Below are positions 1 through 5,699 of a DNA stretch of 5,699 nt, in pieces (positions within the stretch are counted from its first letter, which is position 1; every line of letters starts with the position of its first letter). A program made the translations under genes and the position numbers. The DNA comes from an uncultured Lachnospiraceae bacterium. Its GTDB lineage: Bacteria > Bacillota > Clostridia > Lachnospirales > Lachnospiraceae. The notes under the pieces were generated by a model. The model was not told where the DNA came from and searched no databases. It saw only the letters and a list, made by a program, of their open reading frames with translations. The stretch is taken from the NCBI GenBank assembly GCA_934351765.1, contig CAKRJM010000138.1, forward strand, positions 1-5,699. The letters are read 5' to 3'.

Positions 1-10
1 AACAGGGCAA

Positions 11-72
11 AGCAGAAGTTAGTCGTGCAATTCTTTTTCTGAAGCGTGGCAGTAGAAGTTACTAATGCAATC
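11..72 (+). repeat. Pair of imperfect direct repeats, 40-base period
   Basis: Copies at 11-31 and 51-71 share the core AGYAGAAGTTA followed, after four variable positions, by TGCAAT. They match at 17 of 21 positions and start exactly 40 bases apart, close to four helical turns. Two copies on one helix face would suit a dimeric regulator site, but the segment could also be a duplicated 3' gene end or the edge of a mobile element. The window starts only 10 bases upstream, so further copies may lie outside it. The repeat itself is seen directly; any function is a guess. Confidence 0.5.
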
Positions 73-81
73 AACTTAAAC

Positions 82-115
82 GAAAAAAATTGATTTTGGG
101 GTGAGAGTTTTTTTC
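82..115 (+). other. A/T-rich hairpin in the leader, possibly an upstream terminator
   Basis: GAAAAAAATT at 82-91 can pair with AGTTTTTTTC at 106-115 (ten pairs, one of them G-U) around a 14-base loop. A second T run (118-123) follows. It could be a weak terminator for a gene lying before the window, or simply a homopolymer-rich spacer. The stem has almost no G-C pairs, so it would be weak, and I give it low confidence. Confidence 0.2.
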
Positions 116-136
116 CCTTTTTTGTACCTGTATAAG
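108..136 (+). promoter_or_regulatory. Candidate promoter for the two-gene operon
   Basis: TATAAG at 131-136, preceded directly by TG at 129-130, is the best -10-like hexamer in the leader and lies about 60 bases before the first ATG. At a 17-base spacing the -35 position falls in a T run (108-113) that matches TTGACA poorly. TTGATT at 90-95 is a better -35 but is 35 bases away, too far to pair with it. GTACC at 124-128 might instead belong to an alternative (ECF-type) sigma promoter. The assignment is weak in every case. Confidence 0.3.
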
Positions 137-177
137 TGAAAGGCTTTTTAAGCTGGATTTTAAGACAAACAAGAGAG

Positions 178-183
178 AGGAGG
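178..183 (+). promoter_or_regulatory. Ribosome binding site of the small membrane protein
   Basis: A full AGGAGG sits 11 bases before the ATG at 195. The spacing is slightly long but the match is perfect. It supports this start rather than the internal methionine codons of the same frame. Confidence 0.75.
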
Positions 184-194
184 TTTTAAACGAT

Positions 195-527
195 ATGTAC
201 GATACCGCAAGACGAGTCGAGATTGTAAAAAGACGTGTGCGTGAAAACAGCCGCCGAAAGCAGCGGTGCGGTATCTATGGGCTGTCCGCCGTGTGTTTAC
301 TCCTGTTTGTGATACTGATACAGACGATGAACACAGCAGTCGGTCCGGGACAGATCGCCGTGCAGGGTATATTCGGTGCGATGCTTTTGCGGGAGGATGT
401 GGGCGGCTATGTTCTGGTGGCGGTAGCGGCGTTCACGCTGGCCGTGGTGCTGACAGTCATCTGTATGCGGCTGCATGAACGTGAGAAGAAAAAAGAAAAA
501 CGAGAACAGAAGGAGGACACAGTATGA
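195..527 (+). CDS. Small protein with two predicted membrane segments, function unknown
   Basis: This 110-residue protein has a short, strongly basic N-terminus (Arg and Lys through residue 24), a hydrophobic segment at about 26-44, a loop at about 45-70 with Gly and a few charges, a second hydrophobic segment at about 71-91, and a highly charged Lys/Glu/Arg tail at about 94-108. By the positive-inside rule both ends should face the cytoplasm with the loop outside. There is no signal peptidase site, catalytic motif or Cys pair to suggest an enzyme. I do not recognise the family. Its TGA (525-527) overlaps the next gene's ATG (524-526), so the two are probably translationally coupled and functionally linked. 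A role in regulating, chaperoning or exporting the surface protein, for example as a membrane partner of an upstream sigma factor, is possible but only inferred from position. The start is fixed by the AGGAGG at 178-183. Being a real gene is well supported; its role is not. Confidence 0.8.
   Translation: MYDTARRVEIVKRRVRENSRRKQRCGIYGLSAVCLLLFVILIQTMNTAVGPGQIAVQGIFGAMLLREDVGGYVLVAVAAFTLAVVLTVICMRLHEREKKKEKREQKEDTV
511..516 (+). promoter_or_regulatory. Strong ribosome binding site before ATG 524
   Basis: A perfect AGGAGG lies seven bases before the ATG at 524, the best-placed ribosome binding site in the window. It shows that the natural start of the surface protein is 524 and not the downstream GTG at 626, which has no comparable site. 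It lies inside the end of the small membrane protein gene. Confidence 0.85.
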
Positions 528-592
528 AAAAATTCCTATCCCTGCTTTTGGCCATCTGTCTGCTGATGGTTCCCGTGCAGGCATTCGCCTAG
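524..592 (+). pseudogene. Signal peptide of the surface protein, cut off by an in-frame TAG
   Basis: The reading frame opens with Met-Lys-Lys, followed by a Leu/Ile-rich hydrophobic core (residues 4-15) and a short polar stretch ending in Ala-Phe-Ala at 20-22, a textbook type I signal peptidase site. The next codon is TAG (590-592). This frame is the same as that of the giant surface protein starting after it: without the stop, translation would run from 524 to 5542 as 1,672 codons. The ATG has an excellent ribosome binding site and overlaps the preceding TGA, so this is the true 5' end of the gene. As written, the product is a bare 22-residue signal peptide. One base change turns TAG into Gln, Glu, Lys, Trp, Ser, Leu or Tyr codons. 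CAG to TAG is a simple transition and Gln after AFA would be unremarkable. Pseudogene, sequencing error and genuine readthrough all remain open. Confidence 0.8.
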
Positions 593-625
593 GTAGGGGA
601 TATTTTACCGTCGGCAGGCTCAGCA

Positions 626-3600
626 GTGGAGACGAGCAGGCGGAGCGATGGAACGCTCGTCCTGAAAAACGATTATATCCGTGCGGAGCTGCATGGGGAC
701 GGGACGCTCACGACTGCTCCGGCCGCAGTAGCGGACAGTGCCGGACAGACAGATAAACAAAAGCCATTCTGTGAATTTATTACATATGAAGGGTATGGTT
801 ATGGAACAAGAGAGATTGTGCATCCCGCAAGTATTCGCCTGAAAAGCACAGAATTTGTGAACAAGACACCGAACGGTGCTGCAAAGGCAATTAAGGCAGA
901 GTATGCCTTAACGGTCGAAGTATCCGGAAAATCCCTTTCCGGGACAGGCACGGTGTATCATGAGCTTGTGCAGCTTAAGGAGACGGAAGCATCGGAAGGC
1001 ACCTGGGGCGTGATGACATCGGTTGATACGATCAGGATCAACAACAGGAGAGAGGACTTTATCGGCTCTTTGAGCGGAGATATGGGTGTTCAGTGGGGAT
1101 ATACGCTTGACGCCTTCAGCAGTATGGGTCATGGGAAGGCCACTGACGGTCCAGCTATCAAAATGAGCCGCACGATCTACAATTATGATCAGCAGGCAGA
1201 AATTTCAACAGAAAGCTCTGTTTTTACCAGTAAAGTAGAAAATCTGACGACATACCAATCGTTCCCGCAGGGGAGGGACTGGTGCTATAACTATATCACC
1301 GAGGTCTATGTGGATGGATATACCTGGGCAAATCCTTTTGTGGGACTGTCCGGATATTATAAAAATAAAACCATCAAAGCCTATCTGCCGGATACAGTCA
1401 GCGTAACGCCGGGCAGCAATCCTGCCAACACCTGCGTGGAGTGCAGGAATGAGATCGGTTACTGCTTCAGCGATGATGAAGCCTATTCCAATTCCGCACC
1501 TTTCCTCTGGGGCTTCCGCGATCTGGCAAAAGGCGCAGACGAAGTTCCTTCTGAACCGGACAAGGTGGATCGTTCCATGAATGCCCAGCGTCTCGCGGCC
1601 TTTGCTGTCGGGGAGGGTATAACAGTGGAATACATTGCCGATGATGCGGCACTGAATCTACTGAAGCAGCAGTACGGAAACCCCATTGCCATCATCAGCG
1701 GCGAGTATGAGAGTAAAAACGGCATGGAATTTACGTTTACCGGAGGTGCGGCTTTGCTCTCTCCGTCCGTGACGGCAACGTGGGATACTTCCAACCGAAA
1801 TAATAAACTCGTGATCAAAAAGGATGGAACGGTTGAGCAGAGCGGTGTAAACCTGAATGCACCGAGCTTCAAGTTCTATCATCCGAAAAGTGGGAAAGAA
1901 AACAATTTGAGCATCCAGCTCACAAAGGACGGCTTTCAGTTTGGAATCAAGCCGGACGATAACAGCGCTGTGATCTATGTGGACATCCCTTACGCCACAG
2001 CGAAGCTGAAACAGGCCGCCGCTGACGCAGCGGGAAATCTGGTGTTCAGCGGTGACATCGGTTTTCAGACTGTATTTAACGGTGCAGCGTTCAGCCTTGA
2101 AAAGCTGGGATATGGCCTGAATGAAAAAAATGAATTTAAGGTCAACGGCGTCCATGCCACAGGAAGCTTTAATACGGCAGATCTGCTGGCGCTGGAGCTG
2201 ATGAGCGTCGAGGGCGAGGTCAATACCTTCAAGGGTGAGGAACGCTATGCCTTCAGTCTGGAGCTGAACGCCTTCGATCTCTTTGAGACAGAGGCAGAGC
2301 TGGCGCTGGAGCGTGCCGCCAACGGAGGACTGATCCCGGATGAACTTTGGTTTTATGTCAAGGCCAATCCCGGTATCGTTTTAGTACCGCCGGTTCCGGT
2401 TGGACAGCTTAATGGCGGCGGTGCCGGGTTCAGGGATCTGGCGGCAACGGTGAACGGCGATTATTTCGCCATCCCGCCCCTCAAGCTGCGCGGTGCGCTG
2501 ACGGGAAGCTACCTCCATCTCATTGAAGGAACCGGAAACATCGTTCTCGGACCAAGTGAAATATCCTTCAAAGCGACCGATGTGGGGATTGTGGGAGCGG
2601 GAGAAGCGACGCAGATCATTGACAGCTTCGGCTATACCCTCAAGCTCAACGGGCAGGAGCGGACGTATAAGGGAACGAATTATAAGGGCATTTACTTTGC
2701 AGGTTCAGAGGAACTCGCATTGGCCCTGCCAAGCAAAGCACTTGATATTATCGCACTGGATTCTTCCGTTGAGCTGGGTGCGTTTGGCGGCGTGAACGAT
2801 ACAAAGAGCAACCTGTATCTTGGTATCGGTGCAAACGGAACGGTGATCGGAAGACTGCAGCTTCCGAAGAATTTCTTTATTCCCTGTCTCAGAGGCAAGG
2901 CTTTGTCAAAAACGAATGTCGAACTTATTCTCGGCGGACAGACCGTTATCCCAATCAGGGGTGTCAGCGTTGCTGAGGGCATGAAGCAGGCATTCAGTAA
3001 TATTGATGTGTATCTCGGTGCGATGACGCAGACAACAAACTGGCTCTATGATGTGCGTGCCTGGGCTGTTATTCCCAATATCATTGAAACCAACTTCCGA
3101 ATGGGGGGAGGCTGGGATATTGAGGGCACGCTGTTTGGTAAGCTCGACAAATGGGATTGGACGGAGCATGATGTTGAACCTGTAGTGCAGGCTGTGTCCC
3201 TGGAAGCTGCCGAAGGAGCCGAAGCTGCCGAAGCTGCCGAAGCCGCCGAAGCCGCTGTTCCGATGAGAAGTTCAAACGTAACGGAAATTGAGGTGAGTGC
3301 CGGTCCGGACGAAACACCGTATATCCTGTTGGCATTTGACAGCAGCATGACCGAGGAGCAGATCAGGAACGCTTTAAAAATTAAAAAGGACAGCCAGGAT
3401 ATGGATATCAACTGGCTGGGAGATGACGTTGAAGTCAATCCTGCCTATTCCATCAACGCAGATACCGACATCATAAGGAATAATGAGGACGGGAAAGAAT
3501 ACCGTGTGGCGATCCTGCGTTTGAATGAGGGCGGAGCCTATCAGATCGATACCGGAGATCTTGCACTTCAGAAATCGGAGAGTGCTTCCGTCCTGCCATT

Positions 3601-5542
3601 TGAAAAGCTGAATTTGAGCCTGAACGGCGGTCAGCTGTCCGGTAAAATCGACTATGCCGAAACCGGTACAAGGTATGTGCTCCGTACCTATTTTTCCGAC
3701 AGCAAGGGGGGCGCAGATTATCTGATCGAGGAACAGGAGGTATCAGACAGCTCAGGCATTTCAGTGCCGATTCCGCAGAGCGGTGCACTGGCTCCCACGG
3801 GCGAATACTATGTAACCTCGTTCCTGATGACAGAAAAGGAAGTTGATCTCAACGGGGATGGTATTCTGGAAAAGACTCTTGTTGCCATCGACAGCCAGCA
3901 ATTTGACACTCCGATTTCCTATACTAACAGCAACCAGCCGGATGCACCTCAAAATGTTTCGCTGGAGCTTGCCGGAAACGAGGTTATGACAGCGGAATGG
4001 ACCGCTGTGGCGGATGTGGATGGTTATGCTGTGCGTATTTATCAGAAGCAGAGTGATGGTACTTTTAAGGATACTGGCTTCGGCTATGATCTTGACGGGA
4101 ATACCACCTCGATCGACATGGCGCTGACTGTAGGAGGAGAAGAAACAGCAGAATCCCCGAACTTATCCGCAAACGAGACGTATAAGGTGCGTGTGAGCGC
4201 ATACAAAACGGTTGAGGGCGGAAAGTATTATAGTGCTGAAGCGGAATCTTCGGATCAATATCTGCCCCAATATACACCGCTGGATCTGATCCTCTCTGTA
4301 AATGGTACGACCTGCACAGCAGATGAAAACGGTGTGTACCACGCTTATGTGGGTGGCAGTGACAATGTGCTGATGGTAAACAGTACGACGGAGAATGCCA
4401 CATACAAAGTCACGAGAATGGATACAAAAGCTGAAATCAGTGCAAATGCGGACGGTACAGGATTTGATATTCCCTCATTTGAGGGCAGTCTGATGTTCAA
4501 GATCGACGGCATTTCCGACATCCCGGGCAGTTCAGACGCAAAGGACGTGACCAGCGTATTTCTGCTGGTAAGCATGGATGAAACAGCTCCTGTGCTGACG
4601 CTCTCTGCCCCGGTGTTTTACGCAGACAGTGATACAGGCGATTATGAAATTACCGGTACATCAGACGCAGGAAGCGAGATCCTTTATGGCGATAATAAGG
4701 AATCGGTTCATGTGGGAAGCGACGGAACCTTTACCATCTCCGGTAACCTGGAGGACAACAGTGGTGTTCTTGCCCTCTTCGCACAGGACGGAGTGGGTAA
4801 CCGATCTGCATCGCAGTTTGCACTGATTACGAAGCAGAACGGTACTGTCGAACACAAGGTTACTGTCACCACAGAGGGTAACGGAACAGCTTCTGCAAGC
4901 CTCTCCACCGCTTCGGAGGGGATGGAGATCACCCTGAGTGCCACGCCTGCCACGGACTGCCGCTTTAAGGAATGGCAGGTCATCAGCGGCAATGTGACTA
5001 TCATCGACAACCGGTTTATCATGCCTGACAGCGACGTAGAAATCAAGGCCATCTTTGAAAAAAACGGAGATGAAAGTAATCCGCATACCCACGTTTGGAG
5101 TGCGTGGACCTCCAATGGCGATGGAACACATACCCGCATCTGTTTAGAAGACAGCAGCCATACCGAAACGGCAAGCTGCTCCGGCGGAACTGCCACCTGC
5201 ACAGAAAAAGCAAAATGTAAGGACTGTGGGATGGAATACGGAGAAATAGGGAAGAGGCATGACCTTGTGCATCACAAAGCACAGCCGGCTACCGTTTCCC
5301 AGACAGGCAGCATCGAGTACTGGCAGTGCAGTAGCTGCGGCAAATATTTTGCAGACAGTGCGGCAGCCAGGGAAATTGCCTGGGCAGACATTATAACAGC
5401 CAAAGTAACAGGCAGTCAGCCGAACGCCAATTCTCCGCATACAGGAGACAGTTCCCATATAGGATTATGGCTGTTTATGCTCTGTGCATCTGCCGGAGCA
5501 GTGGCTGTCATGATAATGATAAAACGACGCAAGGAAAAGTAA
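626..5542 (+). CDS. Giant sortase-anchored surface protein, 5' end separated by an amber codon
   Basis: The open frame after the TAG encodes about 1,640 residues. GTG 626 is merely its first possible start and lacks a convincing ribosome binding site; the natural start is ATG 524. Numbering from ATG 524, the parts are as follows. Residues 24-893 form a beta-rich region of no family I recognise, with many Gly- and Asn-rich turns and few Cys. Residues 894-911 are a six-unit Glu-Ala-Ala-type linker. An Ig-like stretch is at about 1027-1115 with a single calcium-loop-like DLNGDG at 1108-1113. An FN3 domain is at about 1139-1244 (opening PDAPQNVSLE, later TYKVRVSAYK). A further beta module is at about 1250-1350. 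A bacterial Ig-like domain is at about 1352-1436 (APVLTL, later ALFAQDGVGN). An InlB B-repeat-like domain is at about 1443-1513 (KEWQV, then IMPDSDVEIKAIF). A Cys/His-rich module is at about 1521-1626. The sorting signal SPHTGD starts at 1637, followed by a membrane segment (about 1646-1666) and KRRKEK. Its role is probably adhesion or binding at the cell wall; no enzyme motif was found. Without the signal peptide it could not be exported normally. Confidence 0.85.
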   Translation: METSRRSDGTLVLKNDYIRAELHGDGTLTTAPAAVADSAGQTDKQKPFCEFITYEGYGYGTREIVHPASIRLKSTEFVNKTPNGAAKAIKAEYALTVEVSGKSLSGTGTVYHELVQLKETEASEGTWGVMTSVDTIRINNRREDFIGSLSGDMGVQWGYTLDAFSSMGHGKATDGPAIKMSRTIYNYDQQAEISTESSVFTSKVENLTTYQSFPQGRDWCYNYITEVYVDGYTWANPFVGLSGYYKNKTIKAYLPDTVSVTPGSNPANTCVECRNEIGYCFSDDEAYSNSAPFLWGFRDLAKGADEVPSEPDKVDRSMNAQRLAAFAVGEGITVEYIADDAALNLLKQQYGNPIAIISGEYESKNGMEFTFTGGAALLSPSVTATWDTSNRNNKLVIKKDGTVEQSGVNLNAPSFKFYHPKSGKENNLSIQLTKDGFQFGIKPDDNSAVIYVDIPYATAKLKQAAADAAGNLVFSGDIGFQTVFNGAAFSLEKLGYGLNEKNEFKVNGVHATGSFNTADLLALELMSVEGEVNTFKGEERYAFSLELNAFDLFETEAELALERAANGGLIPDELWFYVKANPGIVLVPPVPVGQLNGGGAGFRDLAATVNGDYFAIPPLKLRGALTGSYLHLIEGTGNIVLGPSEISFKATDVGIVGAGEATQIIDSFGYTLKLNGQERTYKGTNYKGIYFAGSEELALALPSKALDIIALDSSVELGAFGGVNDTKSNLYLGIGANGTVIGRLQLPKNFFIPCLRGKALSKTNVELILGGQTVIPIRGVSVAEGMKQAFSNIDVYLGAMTQTTNWLYDVRAWAVIPNIIETNFRMGGGWDIEGTLFGKLDKWDWTEHDVEPVVQAVSLEAAEGAEAAEAAEAAEAAVPMRSSNVTEIEVSAGPDETPYILLAFDSSMTEEQIRNALKIKKDSQDMDINWLGDDVEVNPAYSINADTDIIRNNEDGKEYRVAILRLNEGGAYQIDTGDLALQKSESASVLPFEKLNLSLNGGQLSGKIDYAETGTRYVLRTYFSDSKGGADYLIEEQEVSDSSGISVPIPQSGALAPTGEYYVTSFLMTEKEVDLNGDGILEKTLVAIDSQQFDTPISYTNSNQPDAPQNVSLELAGNEVMTAEWTAVADVDGYAVRIYQKQSDGTFKDTGFGYDLDGNTTSIDMALTVGGEETAESPNLSANETYKVRVSAYKTVEGGKYYSAEAESSDQYLPQYTPLDLILSVNGTTCTADENGVYHAYVGGSDNVLMVNSTTENATYKVTRMDTKAEISANADGTGFDIPSFEGSLMFKIDGISDIPGSSDAKDVTSVFLLVSMDETAPVLTLSAPVFYADSDTGDYEITGTSDAGSEILYGDNKESVHVGSDGTFTISGNLEDNSGVLALFAQDGVGNRSASQFALITKQNGTVEHKVTVTTEGNGTASASLSTASEGMEITLSATPATDCRFKEWQVISGNVTIIDNRFIMPDSDVEIKAIFEKNGDESNPHTHVWSAWTSNGDGTHTRICLEDSSHTETASCSGGTATCTEKAKCKDCGMEYGEIGKRHDLVHHKAQPATVSQTGSIEYWQCSSCGKYFADSAAAREIAWADIITAKVTGSQPNANSPHTGDSSHIGLWLFMLCASAGAVAVMIMIKRRKEK
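3203..3256 (+). repeat. Six tandem 9-base units encoding a Glu-Ala-Ala linker
   Basis: Six consecutive units of GAAGCYGCY type encode Glu-Ala-Ala (the second unit is Glu-Gly-Ala). Units one, three and four are identical, and the last two differ only at third positions, which fits slippage followed by drift. The 9-base period keeps the frame, so copy number can vary without breaking the protein. It separates the unrecognised N-terminal region from the Ig/FN3-type modules, and is probably a helical or extended spacer. Confidence 0.9.
5432..5539 (+). other. Cell-wall sorting signal: SPHTG, membrane segment, basic tail
   Basis: Ser-Pro-His-Thr-Gly-Asp is followed by a hydrophobic segment of about 20 residues and the basic tail KRRKEK at the extreme C-terminus. 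This is the standard three-part sortase substrate layout. Sortases are known to cut between Thr and Gly (5443/5444 here) and join the Thr to peptidoglycan. SPHTG fits the (S/P)PXTG motif known for the Clostridioides difficile sortase better than classical LPXTG. No sortase gene is present in the window, so the enzyme must be encoded elsewhere. Confidence 0.88.
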
Positions 5543-5565
5543 ACAGACGGGAAAAGGATAAAGGA

Positions 5566-5641
5566 ATAAATACCACCAGTCGAGAGTGATATGTCCCCTG
5601 TCAAGTAGACAGAGGGCATATCAGAGGCCGGTGGTATTTTT
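5566..5641 (+). terminator. Compound hairpin and T run ending the operon
   Basis: The outer arms AAATACCACC (5568-5577) and GGTGGTATTT (5630-5639) pair perfectly and run into a T tract ending at 5641. Inside is a second stem: TGATATGTCCCCTGTC (5587-5602) pairs with GACAGAGGGCATATCA (5608-5623) over 15 of 16 positions (one G-U, one C-A mismatch) around the loop AAGTA. An unpaired internal loop (5578-5586 and 5624-5629) joins the two stems. It starts about 25 bases after the TAA, the right place for a Rho-independent terminator. It is longer than most, so a palindromic mobile remnant is an alternative. The last 58 bases (5642-5699) show no gene start, ribosome binding site or structure I can support. 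Confidence 0.75.
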
Positions 5642-5699
5642 ATAGCCATTTTCCAGAAGAAATGAAAATAAAAAGGCCAGGGATCAGGGACAGATATAG

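Noticed and set aside
3..65. Open frame running in from the left edge, ending TAA at 63-65
   Set aside because: Only 20 codons are visible, no family is recognisable, and the direct repeat crosses it in different frames. It could be the tail of an upstream gene but cannot be supported.
590..592. TAG as a sense codon through genome-wide recoding (phage-like amber reassignment) or pyrrolysine
   Set aside because: Under recoding, TAG should recur within a frame of more than 1,600 codons; it occurs once. Known pyrrolysine proteins are methylamine methyltransferases, not surface proteins, and no PYLIS-like element is apparent.
592..609. Possible hairpin after the TAG (GGTA with TACC) as a readthrough element
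   Set aside because: It has only four pairs around a ten-base loop, too weak to argue for programmed readthrough.
475..756. Overlapping plus-strand open frame across the gene junction
   Set aside because: It is in a different frame from both real genes, starts inside the small protein's tail, and its product is Arg-rich and low in hydrophobic pattern, typical of a shadow frame.
1658..2155. Antisense open frame of 165 codons
   Set aside because: It lies wholly within the surface protein gene, has no ribosome binding site and a composition unlike a real protein. The same applies to the antisense frames at 4661-5131 and 4708-5202.
3203..3256. Tandem array as a CRISPR
   Set aside because: The units are 9 bases with no spacers and are in frame within a coding region.
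3845..3871. DLNGDG as a dockerin or true EF-hand
   Set aside because: Only one loop is present, without the paired repeat or flanking helices of dockerins. At most it is an isolated calcium-binding loop.

Overview
The window looks like a piece of a Gram-positive gut Clostridia genome (Lachnospiraceae or Oscillospiraceae type), probably from an accessory region. The evidence is AGGAGG ribosome binding sites, a cell-wall sorting signal of the (S/P)PXTG kind, and a mosaic surface protein built from modules common in Clostridia (FN3, Ig-like, InlB B-repeat-like, Cys/His-rich). This placement is inferred from style, not from a marker gene.

Layout. Positions 1-194 are an AT-rich leader with a pair of imperfect direct repeats 40 bases apart, a possible A/T hairpin and a weak promoter candidate. 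Positions 195-527 encode a 110-residue protein with two predicted membrane segments. Its TGA overlaps the ATG at 524 (ATGA), which has the best-placed ribosome binding site in the window. That ATG opens a clean 22-codon signal peptide ending in AFA. The next codon, 590-592, is an in-frame TAG. The same frame then runs open without another stop to TAA at 5542, encoding about 1,640 residues of a giant wall-anchored protein. Positions 5543-5699 hold a long compound hairpin followed by a T run, read as the operon terminator. Nothing else is visible before the window ends.

How the parts fit. The two genes read as one translationally coupled operon: a small membrane protein, then a secreted, sortase-anchored surface protein. 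The main oddity is that the surface protein is cut from its export signal by one amber codon placed exactly at the predicted signal peptidase site. The 4.9 kb after the stop is intact, with the FN3, Ig-like, InlB-like and Cys/His-rich modules and the sorting signal all in frame. This points to a very recent nonsense mutation, a sequence error, or some means of reading through or reversing the stop. The N-terminal ~870 residues match no family I recognise.
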